Positions 23,404 through 31,590 are shown, counted from the stretch's first letter. The stretch is 34,849 nucleotides of DNA from Bacteroidales bacterium (GCA_021740905.1 JAIOYV010000073.1:1-34849); one strand, 5' to 3'. Numbers and translations: made by a program. The notes: generated by a model not told the origin, from the letters alone.

Positions 23404-25488
23404 CTATTTTGCAAATTGTTGAATTAGTTTATTGGTATCGATCACAAGAGCTACTTTGCCATCGCCCATAATGGTGGCCCCCGAAAAATAATCTTTGGTT
23501 TTCAACAGGTGTCCAAGTGGCTTCAAAACTACCTGATATTCGCCCAACACCTCGTTTACGGCAAGGCCTACTTTCTTGTTTTCAAAATTGATAAGAACAA
23601 GATACTTGGCGGGCTTATCCTGAAAACCATCAAAACTGCCGTTCATCAAATTTATGAAAGGCACTTGTTCGTCTTCTATTTTGATAATGTGGTTAAAAGC
23701 CTTATCCAATTGACCCGTCTTTAGCTCATGGATTTTATCGATGGCCAACAAGGGTATGATGAATGAATTCTCGCGTATCTTCACCAGAAACCCATCAATC
23801 ATGGACAGGGTAAGGGGCAGCCGTATTTTAATGACTGTGCCTTTTTCTTTTTCTGAATGAAGCTCGACACTCCCTCGTAGCTCTTCGATTTTTCGTTTCA
23901 CCACATCCATTCCAACGCCACGCCCAGATAGGTTCGACACATCCTGTTTGGTGGAAAATCCCGGCTCGAATAGCAGGTCTAAAATTTCTTTTGATGATAA
24001 TTTGGTTGTAGCCTTAATCAAGCCTTTCTCGATTGCCGAATGTCTTACTCCCTCAAGATCGATCCCAGCGCCATCATCGGTAACCTGAATGATTACATCG
24101 GCCCCGGAATAATGTGCCTTTAATTGTATAGTCGCTCTTTCAGGTTTATTTAGTTCCTGTCGGGTTTCCTTGCTCTCAATGCCATGGTCGAGACTGTTGC
24201 GCAGGATATGAAGGATAGGCTCGGAAATATGTTCGATCACATTTTTGTCCAGCTCGGTTTCCAAACCTTCGGTCACAAAATCGACATCCTTATCCAATTC
24301 CTTCGACACATCGTGCACCAATCGCTGAAATTTTATATATAGGTTTTGAATGGGAACCAGGCGCATTCCAAAGGATAAATCACGAAATTGACGGCTCAGT
24401 TTCTGAAAATTCTCGGCAAACGAAATAAGCTCCAGATCGCCATTTTCCTGGGCTATATTTTGCAAACGTGCCTGCATGGTAACCAGCTCGCTCACCAGGT
24501 TTATCATGTTGTCGAGGTTTTCGGCTTTTACCCGTACAGTCGAAACCCTCATCTTTTTGGTACTTGACAGGTTACTCTTTTCCTGAATTTCAGGAGTAAC
24601 TTCTTCGGCTTCCTCGGTAGGCTCTTCCTCTGCAATTAAGTCGGGTGTGCGGGTAAGTATTGGTTGTTGATCTGAGAATTCGTTCAAATCAGAAGATGAA
24701 ACATCGGGACACGCAAGCAAGGCCATCAATTTGGCTTTGTTTTCATCCTTCTCAAAAATATCGAAATCGGCAATTTCTTTGATTTCGATTTCGCTGGTAC
24801 CCGAAACAAAGATGAACACATCCTCGATGTTCGAAGGGTCTTCTTTAGTTGCCAAAACAAAATCCCACGAGATAAAGCAATCGAGCGGGTCTAAACGGTT
24901 AAAATCGGGGATATTCACGGCACGTGCCTTGACAATACATGTTCCCATTGCTACCAGCTCATCAATCAGGTACAAGGGGTTGGTGCCATCTTTCAGGATG
25001 TCGGTGTCGGGCCTGAAACGGATGAAGTAGCTTTTCTTTTGATCTTTTTTTTGCTGGGCTTCTTTTTCAGTGTTTATTGATTTAATTGGTCGTTGAATAT
25101 CTTTATCATCGCCCTCGGTTGCCATTAATAAACCGGGGATACGTTTTATCAGGCTTTGGCTGTTTTTGATATACTTTTCGTCGGGTTGAAAGCTGATTAA
25201 ATGTTTGATATGGTCGACCGATTCAAAGGTAAAGTCTATGATTGCCCGGTTTATCAGGATTTCGCCCCGCCGTACCTGGTCGTACAAGCTTTCGAGGTGA
25301 TGGGTGTAAGAACTAAGGTCGTCGAAACCAAACATAGCCCCACTGCCTTTCAGCGAGTGCATAATCCGAAATATCTCGTTTATGATTTCAGGGTTTTGCC
25401 TGTCGCCTTCGAGTTGGAGCAAACTTTCCTCCAGTATCTGGACAAAGTCGTTTGCTTCCTCAATGAATGCCGCTTGGTAGTCTTCCAT
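23404..25488 (-). CDS. cheA: Chemotaxis histidine kinase CheA
   Basis: A 694-residue kinase, the core of the system. P1 HPt domain: FRIMHSLKGSGAMFGF, with phospho-accepting H44. A P2-like docking domain of about 100 residues follows (YFIRFRPDTDILKDG). A Pro/Glu-rich linker leads to P3 dimerisation helices (VSELVTMQARLQNIAQENG). The P4 ATPase has HILRNSLDHGIES, VTDDGAGIDLEGV and LSGRGVGMDVVKRKIEELRG. P5 CheW-like domain: SFIIPLLAIDKIHEL to the end. All catalytic boxes look intact. The ATG at 25488 shares one base with the stop of the preceding regulator gene (TGATG), implying translational coupling. Confidence 0.97.
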   Translation of the reverse strand: MEDYQAAFIEEANDFVQILEESLLQLEGDRQNPEIINEIFRIMHSLKGSGAMFGFDDLSSYTHHLESLYDQVRRGEILINRAIIDFTFESVDHIKHLISFQPDEKYIKNSQSLIKRIPGLLMATEGDDKDIQRPIKSINTEKEAQQKKDQKKSYFIRFRPDTDILKDGTNPLYLIDELVAMGTCIVKARAVNIPDFNRLDPLDCFISWDFVLATKEDPSNIEDVFIFVSGTSEIEIKEIADFDIFEKDENKAKLMALLACPDVSSSDLNEFSDQQPILTRTPDLIAEEEPTEEAEEVTPEIQEKSNLSSTKKMRVSTVRVKAENLDNMINLVSELVTMQARLQNIAQENGDLELISFAENFQKLSRQFRDLSFGMRLVPIQNLYIKFQRLVHDVSKELDKDVDFVTEGLETELDKNVIEHISEPILHILRNSLDHGIESKETRQELNKPERATIQLKAHYSGADVIIQVTDDGAGIDLEGVRHSAIEKGLIKATTKLSSKEILDLLFEPGFSTKQDVSNLSGRGVGMDVVKRKIEELRGSVELHSEKEKGTVIKIRLPLTLSMIDGFLVKIRENSFIIPLLAIDKIHELKTGQLDKAFNHIIKIEDEQVPFINLMNGSFDGFQDKPAKYLVLINFENKKVGLAVNEVLGEYQVVLKPLGHLLKTKDYFSGATIMGDGKVALVIDTNKLIQQFAK

Positions 25489-25856
25489 CAACGTAAGACC
25501 TTTTTAATGATCATTTCCAATTTTTCATTTTTGAAAGGTTTCTCTAACCAGCCGGTTGCCCCCGCAATTTTTGCTTCACGCTTTTTCTCCATCAGGGTTT
25601 CGGTAGTAAGCAAAAGCATGGGGATGAATTGATAGGTTTCTAGTTTCCGGGCAGCCCTGATAAGCTCTATCCCATTCATTTCGGGCATGTGTAAATCGGT
25701 AATTATTAGGTGGATGTCAGTGCCATCGAGTTTCTCATAGCCCTCGCGACCATTGCTTGCAATCAGCACATTATAGCCTAATTTTTCGAGCAATCCTCCT
25801 ACTGCTTTACGTATGCTTTTTGAGTCATCAACAAATAAAATCGTTTTTACCATCAT
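25488..25856 (-). CDS. Single-domain response regulator (CheY-like)
   Basis: A 122-residue REC domain with no output. ILFVDDSKSIRKAVGGLLEK carries the acidic pocket, LIITDLHMPEMNG the phospho-accepting Asp (about D54), MLLLTTET the conserved Thr and GWLEKPF the Lys. It starts 10 bases after the STAS gene stop and overlaps the cheA start by one base, so it is probably the CheY of this system. ATG 25856 and ATG 25853 are adjacent and both usable; an AAGG sits just before them. The first is listed. Confidence 0.92.
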   Translation of the reverse strand: MMVKTILFVDDSKSIRKAVGGLLEKLGYNVLIASNGREGYEKLDGTDIHLIITDLHMPEMNGIELIRAARKLETYQFIPMLLLTTETLMEKKREAKIAGATGWLEKPFKNEKLEMIIKKVLR

Positions 25857-25866
25857 CCTTAAATTG

Positions 25867-26196
25867 TTAATCCATTGCAATAGATTGCATCATATCAGAA
25901 ATTCCTGCCTGGCCGAGTAACTCGCTCAATTGGTCATCGAGTTCAAAAGCGAATTCAATATTTCGACCTTTTATTTTTTGGCTTTTTACAAAAGCGGCTA
26001 ACATCTGAATTGCCACCAGATCGATGTTCAATACATTTCTGACCCGGATACATTCAATATCGGAATTCCCTGCCATTGGAAGCAATTCGTCATAAATTTT
26101 TGCCGCTTTGTCGATCGACAAATACCCCTCCAACACCAGTTCCGTTTTGCCTTCGGGGCTATTCTCCAAAGCAATTTTGCACACACTTTCAGCCAT
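25867..26196 (-). CDS. STAS-domain protein, first gene of the che cluster
   Basis: A 109-residue single STAS domain of the anti-sigma-factor-antagonist fold: TELVLEGYLSIDKAAKIYDE, then IECIRVRNVLNIDLVAIQML, then FELDDQLSELLGQAGI. In SpoIIAA-type antagonists a Ser follows the Asp of the central motif (about DSSGL). Here the sequence is NIDLVAIQ, so no phosphorylatable Ser is present at that point. Stand-alone STAS genes of this kind occur next to cheA in several non-flagellar systems; the function is inferred to be partner binding. It is preceded by a TACCTTTG promoter box at 26289-26282. Confidence 0.85.
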   Translation of the reverse strand: MAESVCKIALENSPEGKTELVLEGYLSIDKAAKIYDELLPMAGNSDIECIRVRNVLNIDLVAIQMLAAFVKSQKIKGRNIEFAFELDDQLSELLGQAGISDMMQSIAMD

Positions 26197-26281
26197 CTAC
26201 ATACATGTTTCTAAATTCAACAACTATCTACACTCAATGTTGCAACAAGACTTACGGAAACAGCACCAAAATGTTTGCTTT

Positions 26282-26289
26282 CAAAGGTA
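26282..26289 (-). promoter_or_regulatory. -7 promoter box TACCTTTG for the che cluster
   Basis: An exact TAnnTTTG match on the minus strand, 86 bases before the STAS start. A TTG lies about 16 bases further upstream as a possible -33 element. I found no other such box in the gaps inside the cluster, so this is the best candidate for driving all twelve genes. Confidence 0.6.
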
Positions 26290-26622
26290 CAGTGTCTGGT
26301 CGGCAAGCTATTAATTGCCTCATGAGGGTATTGAAACTGGAAGTTGGAAATTTGAAATTTGGCGGAAACCTGACTCGATTGCGTAAAGGCAATATTATCA
26401 GGGTATTAATAATTTAGTTAGATGATAGTGGGCTGTTCTCAGTCTGGTAATTGAAGGGTGGCGATTCATTCGCATCATTTTATGGAGGTAACATGCAGTT
26501 AGTTTGTCTTTATTCGATTGGTGCGATAATGCTGGAAATCTAAATTGTTACTATTGGTGAGACGGTTAAAACAACTTACACAAAATTGGCAATTACTCTG
26601 TAATCACTAAAATTTCATAAAT

Positions 26623-26690
26623 AGAAAAACCCTCATCGGTAAAGTCATTTTTGTGAACCATGAGAATTGACTTTACTGACAAGGGTTCTT
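26623..26690 (-). terminator. Long hairpin terminator after the YceI-like gene
   Basis: Arms 26628-26647 and 26668-26687 are reverse complements at most of 20 positions (AACCCT at the base, GTAAAGTCA at the top), with a 20-nt loop. On the minus strand the second arm ends in a T-rich run (GGGTTTTTC). It lies 25 bases after the stop codon at 26713. The stem is longer than usual for a plain terminator. Confidence 0.65.
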
Positions 26691-26712
26691 ATCTAAAATA
26701 TTTTTCTAAAGA

Positions 26713-27297
26713 CTATTTCTTTGCAAGAAGGTTTATCTTCAACTTAAACTCATCATAAATGGTTTTATCACCAAGGTTGTCGAAGAAACTTCCCGAACCG
26801 TAGCGGATATCATACTTTGAGCGGTCAATTGTGATGTTGGCAAAAAAACGGGTGCCATCGTCGAATTGCTGCATGGTAGCACGGAATTCGATAGGATGGG
26901 TTGTGGCTTTAATGGTAAGGTTTCCTTTCACTATTCCATTGCCATTTTTAAACGATTCCGATCCTGTGATCTCGAAGCGGGCAGTGGGATATTTGGCTAC
27001 TCCAAAGAAATCATCTGATTTCAAGTGTCCAACCAATTTTGCATTATAATCCGCGTCTTCAACATCGGCATTGGTAATCGAACTCATATCGATTTCAAAC
27101 ACTCCCGAAGTAAGTTTATCCCCAGTCATGGTAAAATTTCCACTTTTGAGGTTGATGGAGCCGGTATGTTCACCGGTAACTTTTTCGCCCAACCAGGTAA
27201 GTTCGGTATTCTTCACATCGGCTGTGTACTTTTGAGCAAACATCCCGGTAATCCCAAGGCCTAAAATTAATGTTAATGCAATTACGATCTTTTTCAT
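26713..27297 (-). CDS. YceI-family periplasmic protein
   Basis: A 194-residue exported protein. The signal peptide MKKIVIALTLILGLGITGMF is followed by the YceI lipocalin-like barrel: TELTWLGEKVTGEHTGSINL, FEIDMSSITNADVED, LVGHLKSDDFFGVAKYPTAR, GNLTIKATTHPIEF and the closing DRSKYDIRYGSGSFFDNLGD followed by KTIYDEF. Members bind isoprenoid-type lipids; the physiological role varies and is not known here. It is monocistronic with a strong hairpin downstream. The 339 bases upstream to the helicase start (27298-27636) are AT-rich and contain only the helicase promoter. Confidence 0.93.
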   Translation of the reverse strand: MKKIVIALTLILGLGITGMFAQKYTADVKNTELTWLGEKVTGEHTGSINLKSGNFTMTGDKLTSGVFEIDMSSITNADVEDADYNAKLVGHLKSDDFFGVAKYPTARFEITGSESFKNGNGIVKGNLTIKATTHPIEFRATMQQFDDGTRFFANITIDRSKYDIRYGSGSFFDNLGDKTIYDEFKLKINLLAKK

Positions 27298-27602
27298 TTT
27301 TATTGTTTTTAGTTTTATTAATTCAATTTGTTTCTATGAAACTTTCCATCATTAAACAGGCATCGCGGTTTATAGTTCATGAACAAAATTTGTTCAGAAC
27401 ATGTGTTTTATATTTACTTGTTGATATATTGATAATTAGTCTATTTTATTGATAAAAAGTTAACAGGATTTTAAATGAAATTGGAGAATTTTAACAATTT
27501 TTGAACATCACAATTCTTTTCATTCTAATTTGTTTCCTAAAAATGTCTACTTCCAATTACACGCCTTTGCCCAACACCCGATTTTCAAATCAGAAAAAGC
27601 AC

Positions 27603-27610
27603 TACCTTTG
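27603..27610 (+). promoter_or_regulatory. -7 promoter box TACCTTTG
   Basis: An exact TAnnTTTG match 27 bases before the TTG at 27637. Its last base is the first base of the in-frame GTG at 27610, which therefore cannot be the start of the helicase. Confidence 0.65.
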
Positions 27611-27636
27611 TGCTTTATCATCAAAATAGATTTTAC

Positions 27637-29010
27637 TTGAAATTTTCAGAATTTAATTTTCACAACGATATTCTCACAGGGCTCGAAAGTATGGGCTTCG
27701 AGAATACAACACCAATCCAGGAGCAGTCCATCCCACTAATTATGGAAGGCAGGGACTTGATAGCCTGTGCTCAAACCGGGACCGGAAAAACGGCTGCCTA
27801 TTTGTTGCCGATTATCAATTCCATAATCAATTCTCCCGGAGAAGGCATCAAAGCCATTATCATTGCACCTACCCGCGAGCTGGCCCAGCAAATAGATCAG
27901 CAAATGGCTGGCTTTGCCTATTTCTTGCCGGTTTCTTCCATTGCTATTTATGGGGGAGGTGATGGAGTCTCATGGGATCAGCAAAAGGCAGCCCTAGTGC
28001 AGGGCGCCGACATAGTAATTGCCACACCGGGCCGGTTCATCTCCCATTTGAGCTTTGAATATGTTGACACTTCGAACCTACAGTTCTTAATTCTTGATGA
28101 GGCCGACAGGATGCTCGACATGGGTTTCCACGACGACATCATGAGCATCATATCTACCTTTAAAGGCAAATGGCAAACCCTTATGTTTTCGGCCACCATG
28201 CCCGATAAAATAAGATTTCTGACCAAGAAGATATTGCGCAATCCTGCAGAAGTGAATATTGCCATGTCGAAACCGGCCGAAGGGATAACCCAGGCAGCCT
28301 ACATGGTGCATGACACCCAGAAAATAGGGCTGATAAAGGATCTGCTTAAGAAGAAGCCCGTGAAAAGTATCATCATTTTCTCAGCTACCAAATCGAACGT
28401 GAAGCTTCTACACCGCAATTTGGTCAGTGCAGGATTCAATGCAGCTGCCATCCACTCCGACCTTGAGCAGGAAGAACGTGAAAAGGTAATGCTTGATTTC
28501 CGCAACCGGAAAGTGCAGATATTGGTGGCCACCAACATTGTTTCACGGGGCATCGATATTGTAGGCATCGACCTGATCATCAATTATGACGTACCACGTG
28601 ATGCCGAAGATTATATACACCGGATTGGCCGTACCGCAAGGGCCGAATCATCGGGTCTTGCTTTAACTTTCATCAACGAAAAAGAGCAGCTTTCTTTTCA
28701 AAAAATAGAAAAGATGATCGAAAAGGTGATCTACAAAGCTGCCCTCCCCGATCATCTTGGCGATGGACCCGTGTATAATCCTAAGCTACCATCAAAAGGC
28801 GGAAGGTCGTCGGGTAGGCAAAAGGGAAAGGTGCCTGGCAAGAAAAAAACAGATGCACCAAAGGAAAAACAGTTTGGGCATGATAAGTTTCAGAAATTTA
28901 AGCCCGATCCGGCAAAACACGTAACACCCGATAAGAAAAAGAGACACTTCTGGAAAAAGAAAAAAAACAAAGGCCCGGCTTCGCATGATGGAATTGGTTC
29001 TACAGATTGA
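27637..29010 (+). CDS. DEAD-box ATP-dependent RNA helicase (RhlE-like)
   Basis: A 457-residue RNA helicase. The Q motif region is GFENTTPIQEQSIP. Motif I AQTGTGKT, Ia PTRELAQQ, II DEAD, III SAT, IV-V IIIFSATKSN and VATNIVSRGIDI, and VI HRIGRTAR are all present. The C terminus is a long Lys/Gly/Arg-rich tail (GGRSSGRQKGKVPGKKK, KKRHFWKKKKNKG) typical of RhlE-type proteins that bind RNA non-specifically. It likely acts in ribosome assembly or mRNA remodelling. A TTG start at 27637 (giving KFSEFNFH) is chosen because the promoter box ends at 27610 and the protein opening then matches the family. It overlaps the following PAP2 gene by 26 bases. Confidence 0.93.
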   Translation: MKFSEFNFHNDILTGLESMGFENTTPIQEQSIPLIMEGRDLIACAQTGTGKTAAYLLPIINSIINSPGEGIKAIIIAPTRELAQQIDQQMAGFAYFLPVSSIAIYGGGDGVSWDQQKAALVQGADIVIATPGRFISHLSFEYVDTSNLQFLILDEADRMLDMGFHDDIMSIISTFKGKWQTLMFSATMPDKIRFLTKKILRNPAEVNIAMSKPAEGITQAAYMVHDTQKIGLIKDLLKKKPVKSIIIFSATKSNVKLLHRNLVSAGFNAAAIHSDLEQEEREKVMLDFRNRKVQILVATNIVSRGIDIVGIDLIINYDVPRDAEDYIHRIGRTARAESSGLALTFINEKEQLSFQKIEKMIEKVIYKAALPDHLGDGPVYNPKLPSKGGRSSGRQKGKVPGKKKTDAPKEKQFGHDKFQKFKPDPAKHVTPDKKKRHFWKKKKNKGPASHDGIGSTD

Positions 29011-29563
29011 CACAGATTTTTTTCTGTTCTTGAATAGTTTACATAGTTCGTTTTGGGATGTGGTGATGTTTTATTCCACTAAAACCATCACTTGGCTACC
29101 TTTGTACCTAGTAATAACATTTTACCTTTTCAAGAAATTCGGCTGGCAACAGGCACTTTTTACCCTCTTGTTTATTTCGTTCCTAATTGCTGCATCGGAT
29201 CAAGGCTCGGTCCATTTCTTCAAAAACGTATTTCAACGACTGCGCCCCTGCCACGATCCCAATCTTGCCGGATTGGTGCACCAGGTAAACGATAAATGTG
29301 GTGGGCGGTTTGGCTTTATTTCGTCACATGCTTCCAACACGTTTGCAACGGCTATTTTTATTTCCCTCTTGTTCAATAAGAAATGGCTGTGGATCGGCAT
29401 GATAACTTGGGCATCTTTTGTATCCTATACACGGATTTATCTGGGGGTGCATTATCCGGGCGATATTTTGGGCGGCACAATCTGGGGTATTTTAATTGGA
29501 TATGTTTTCTACCGGATTTATAAAAAGAGCCAAGGTCGGTGCTTTGGGTGCTGTGTGGGTTGA
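28985..29563 (+). CDS. PAP2-family membrane phosphatase
   Basis: A 192-residue multi-spanning membrane protein. The three PAP2 motifs are present: KNVFQRLRP (KxxxxxxRP), ISSHASNTFA (here SSH instead of the common PSGH) and RIYLGVHYPGDILGG (RxxxxxHxxxD). It probably dephosphorylates a lipid phosphate such as phosphatidate or undecaprenyl diphosphate at the outer face of the inner membrane. Its start overlaps the helicase gene by 26 bases in another frame, so it is probably expressed from the helicase transcript. A second ATG immediately follows the first. The C terminus ends in CFGCCVG. Confidence 0.9.
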   Translation: MMELVLQIDTDFFLFLNSLHSSFWDVVMFYSTKTITWLPLYLVITFYLFKKFGWQQALFTLLFISFLIAASDQGSVHFFKNVFQRLRPCHDPNLAGLVHQVNDKCGGRFGFISSHASNTFATAIFISLLFNKKWLWIGMITWASFVSYTRIYLGVHYPGDILGGTIWGILIGYVFYRIYKKSQGRCFGCCVG

Positions 29564-29641
29564 TAGTTCATCGTTTATCTGTACTCCTTTGAAATCAATA
29601 TTTCTTTTTTTTACTTCACAAATACAGCCACAGTCCTTTGC

Positions 29642-29683
29642 AGATTGCCAATTGCCGACTGTGGACTGAATACTGCCAACTAC
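29642..29683 (+). repeat. Low-complexity CTGTGGACTGAATACTG tract, copy 1
   Basis: The 17-mer CTGTGGACTGAATACTG at 29659-29675, set in GATTGCCAATTGCCGACT / CCAACT wording, recurs exactly at 30300-30316. The two copies lie on either side of the small membrane protein gene in the same orientation. Confidence 0.75.
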
Positions 29684-29725
29684 AAATTGTGCCCAATTTT
29701 TTTGTATCTTGCTGCGTCAATAAAA

Positions 29726-30103
29726 ATGAATGTTATGGCATCGAAATCTACTAATAATAAGCTTCTGTTTCACAGTCCCCGGTTATTGGCAATTGTATTT
29801 GCCCTGCTTTTGATTTTTGTTGCAGCGGGGGTTTTCAGCGATCCTACATTTAGCTTGGGTGAGAAGATTTTGTCCTTTGCCTTCAAGCTCATCAAACCGG
29901 CCATCGTGATAGCTGCATTGTGGATTGCCTGGAAACAGGAGATTCTTGGGGGGATCATTTTTATTGCCCTGGGATTTGCATTTTTCCTTTTTGGCTGGAA
30001 TCATATTATATTCTGGAAACTGTTACTTACCGGACTGGTCTTGGTTTTTATAGGTGCTTTGTTCCTGCTAAATGCCAAGGGGTTTAAAAAAACAGAGGAA
30101 TAA
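29726..30103 (+). CDS. Small integral membrane protein, 125 aa
   Basis: After a polar N terminus (MNVMASKSTNNKLLFHSPR) the protein has four hydrophobic segments: LLAIVFALLLIFVAAGVF, FKLIKPAIVIAALWIAW, ILGGIIFIALGFAFFLFG and LLLTGLVLVFIGALFLL. It ends in a short charged tail. I do not recognise a characterised family; it resembles the many small DUF membrane proteins of Bacteroidota. The ATG at 29726 is favoured: the upstream in-frame ATG at 29645 would translate the low-complexity repeat, and a near-consensus -7 box (TATCTTGC at 29705) lies between them. ATG 29735 is also possible. Confidence 0.7.
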   Translation: MNVMASKSTNNKLLFHSPRLLAIVFALLLIFVAAGVFSDPTFSLGEKILSFAFKLIKPAIVIAALWIAWKQEILGGIIFIALGFAFFLFGWNHIIFWKLLLTGLVLVFIGALFLLNAKGFKKTEE

Positions 30104-30325
30104 TGGTCCCGTGCGCGGTTTGAGAAATTGAATGCTGGATTCAAATTGCTAGTTGCTGGACACAGGTCGCCCCGTTCGTTTACCTCGGAATCTTTGCTTC
30201 GCAGCGACTTGGTCGCTAGGTGATTTGATAATTTAGGTGCATGCCATGCGCCTCTGCCAGTGGTTTACGAAGCTATTAGACTGGCTACTGCCAACTGGGC
30301 TGTGGACTGAATACTGAGGACTGGT
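30104..30325. other. Intergenic repeat remnants
   Basis: 222 bases between convergent genes. It contains TGC-TTC-GCA (30195-30203), a perfect AGCGAC-TTG-GTCGCT hairpin (30203-30217), an AGGTGCATG / CATGCGCCT hairpin with one wobble pair (near 30235-30253) and the second CTGTGGACTGAATACTG tract (30280-30325). No gene seen. Confidence 0.6.
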
Positions 30326-31447
30326 CTATTGATTTGCAATGATGCCCATTAATATCTGTGCAGAATTTTTATTGCTGAATCCTTTGCTGAGTATTGATTT
30401 TCGTTTTTCAATTTCAACGGAGGTAAACTCTGATTCCATGGCCCTATTCACAATTTCTAACAGATCTTTTGCCGATTTACCAACCAGAACAAGCTCCTCA
30501 ACACCTGAACCGTATACCATTTCGGGGTTGGCAACTACAAATTTGCCTGCAAATAACGAAGCTAACAGTTTTAATTTTAACCCAGTTGACTGAAAAGTGG
30601 GGATGAGGCAAATTTGGGCTTGTCTGATCAGATCGTTCATTTCTTCATCCGAAGGATTTTCGATAAGCTGCCAAATGGATTTGGCAGCAATCTTTTTTCT
30701 GATTTTTTCAGAAGGGTCTTTTCCTGCCACAATCAAAGGGTGATCGGAATGGGGCAAAACTTCGTTCAGGATAAAATCCAGTGCTTTTTCATTTTCGGGT
30801 ACACTTAAATTACCATGAAAAAGGATGTAGCTGCCTTTTCCTGGTATCGAAACAACTTCTTCGAAAGGGTGAAAGGCTGGTACAAAGTAAGTGTTATTAA
30901 ATTGTTTCGAAAAATAGCTTGTATCCCCTGGCGAAATACAGGCCAGGGCGTTGGCATGTTTTAATTCCTTTTCGAACCGCTGGAGCTTGCGTGCCTCCTG
31001 TTGAAAATAAAAACGCTTGAAGGGCGATTTTGTCGAACCCATGAGTGCCCTATAATAGTGGTGTTCTACATTGTGTGTCCGAACAATTTTTGGGAAGTCC
31101 TCCAATTTTTCGTGTGAAAGAAAATAGCAGCAATGTATGCCATCAAACAAGACGGGTGCAGGTTCTCGTAAAATATTTTCAAGCAGAAGGGGATGGTTAC
31201 GGGAAACTACAATAAACGGAAGCCGGGAGAGAAAATTAAAAATACCCATTTCCCGTTCATAATAAAAAACCCGGGTACAGTATTTATTCAGTTCGGTGGA
31301 CTCTGGCCTGTTGTATTTAAAACAATGTAGAATTATTTCAACCCCAATTTGGTGCAGTGCCTTGATCCTGTAAAAGATATCGATAACACCACCATAATCT
31401 GGTGGATAGGGTATATTCAGGGCTACTATGTGCAGTTTTTTTATCAT
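30326..31447 (-). CDS. GT-B-fold glycosyltransferase (group 1 / GT4-like)
   Basis: A 373-residue cytoplasmic enzyme. The N-terminal acceptor domain begins KKLHIVALNIPYPPDYGGVI, with the Gly-rich loop typical of GT4 enzymes. IVRTHNVEHHYYRAL and LACISPGDTSYFSKQF mark the domain junction. The C-terminal donor-binding domain has YILFHGNLSVPENEKALDFI, PLIVAGKDPSEKIRK and the E-x7-E-like region (IPTFQSTGLKLKLLASLFAG). Donor and acceptor sugars cannot be read from the sequence. The ATG at 31447 is set by a TACCTTTG promoter box at 31471-31464; the frame upstream is open for 41 codons through intergenic sequence and is rejected. It stands alone, not in an obvious polysaccharide cluster. Confidence 0.88.
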   Translation of the reverse strand: MIKKLHIVALNIPYPPDYGGVIDIFYRIKALHQIGVEIILHCFKYNRPESTELNKYCTRVFYYEREMGIFNFLSRLPFIVVSRNHPLLLENILREPAPVLFDGIHCCYFLSHEKLEDFPKIVRTHNVEHHYYRALMGSTKSPFKRFYFQQEARKLQRFEKELKHANALACISPGDTSYFSKQFNNTYFVPAFHPFEEVVSIPGKGSYILFHGNLSVPENEKALDFILNEVLPHSDHPLIVAGKDPSEKIRKKIAAKSIWQLIENPSDEEMNDLIRQAQICLIPTFQSTGLKLKLLASLFAGKFVVANPEMVYGSGVEELVLVGKSAKDLLEIVNRAMESEFTSVEIEKRKSILSKGFSNKNSAQILMGIIANQ

Positions 31448-31463
31448 CCAAATAAAATCCTTA

Positions 31464-31471
31464 CAAAGGTA
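31464..31471 (-). promoter_or_regulatory. -7 promoter box TACCTTTG
   Basis: An exact TAnnTTTG match on the minus strand, 16 bases before the ATG at 31447. It drives the glycosyltransferase and rules out all upstream in-frame starts. Confidence 0.65.
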
Positions 31472-31590
31472 TCTTTTTCGGTTGAATAAACGGGTTTCGT
31501 GTTTCGAGTCTCGGATTTTCTGCCGGTGTGAGAATGAACTCGATACTTGCTGGTTTGCAACTCCGAACACTTATAAATCAGAATTTCTTT

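Larger units (their letters stand above)
26197..26712. other. Intergenic region between yceI-like gene and che cluster
   Basis: 516 bases. The right side holds the terminator-like hairpin of the YceI-like gene (26623-26690), the left side the che promoter box (26282-26289) and about 80 bases of leader. The middle includes a low-complexity stretch (GAAACTGGAAGTTGGAAATT near 26333) and nothing I recognise as a gene. Confidence 0.55.

Noticed and set aside
29005-29024. Resemblance of the helicase/PAP2 overlap (GATTGACACAGATTTTTTTC) to the 7190-7210 repeat text
   Set aside because: This stretch codes for IDTDFF of the PAP2 protein, a natural start for that family. The match is short and AT-rich, so probably coincidence.
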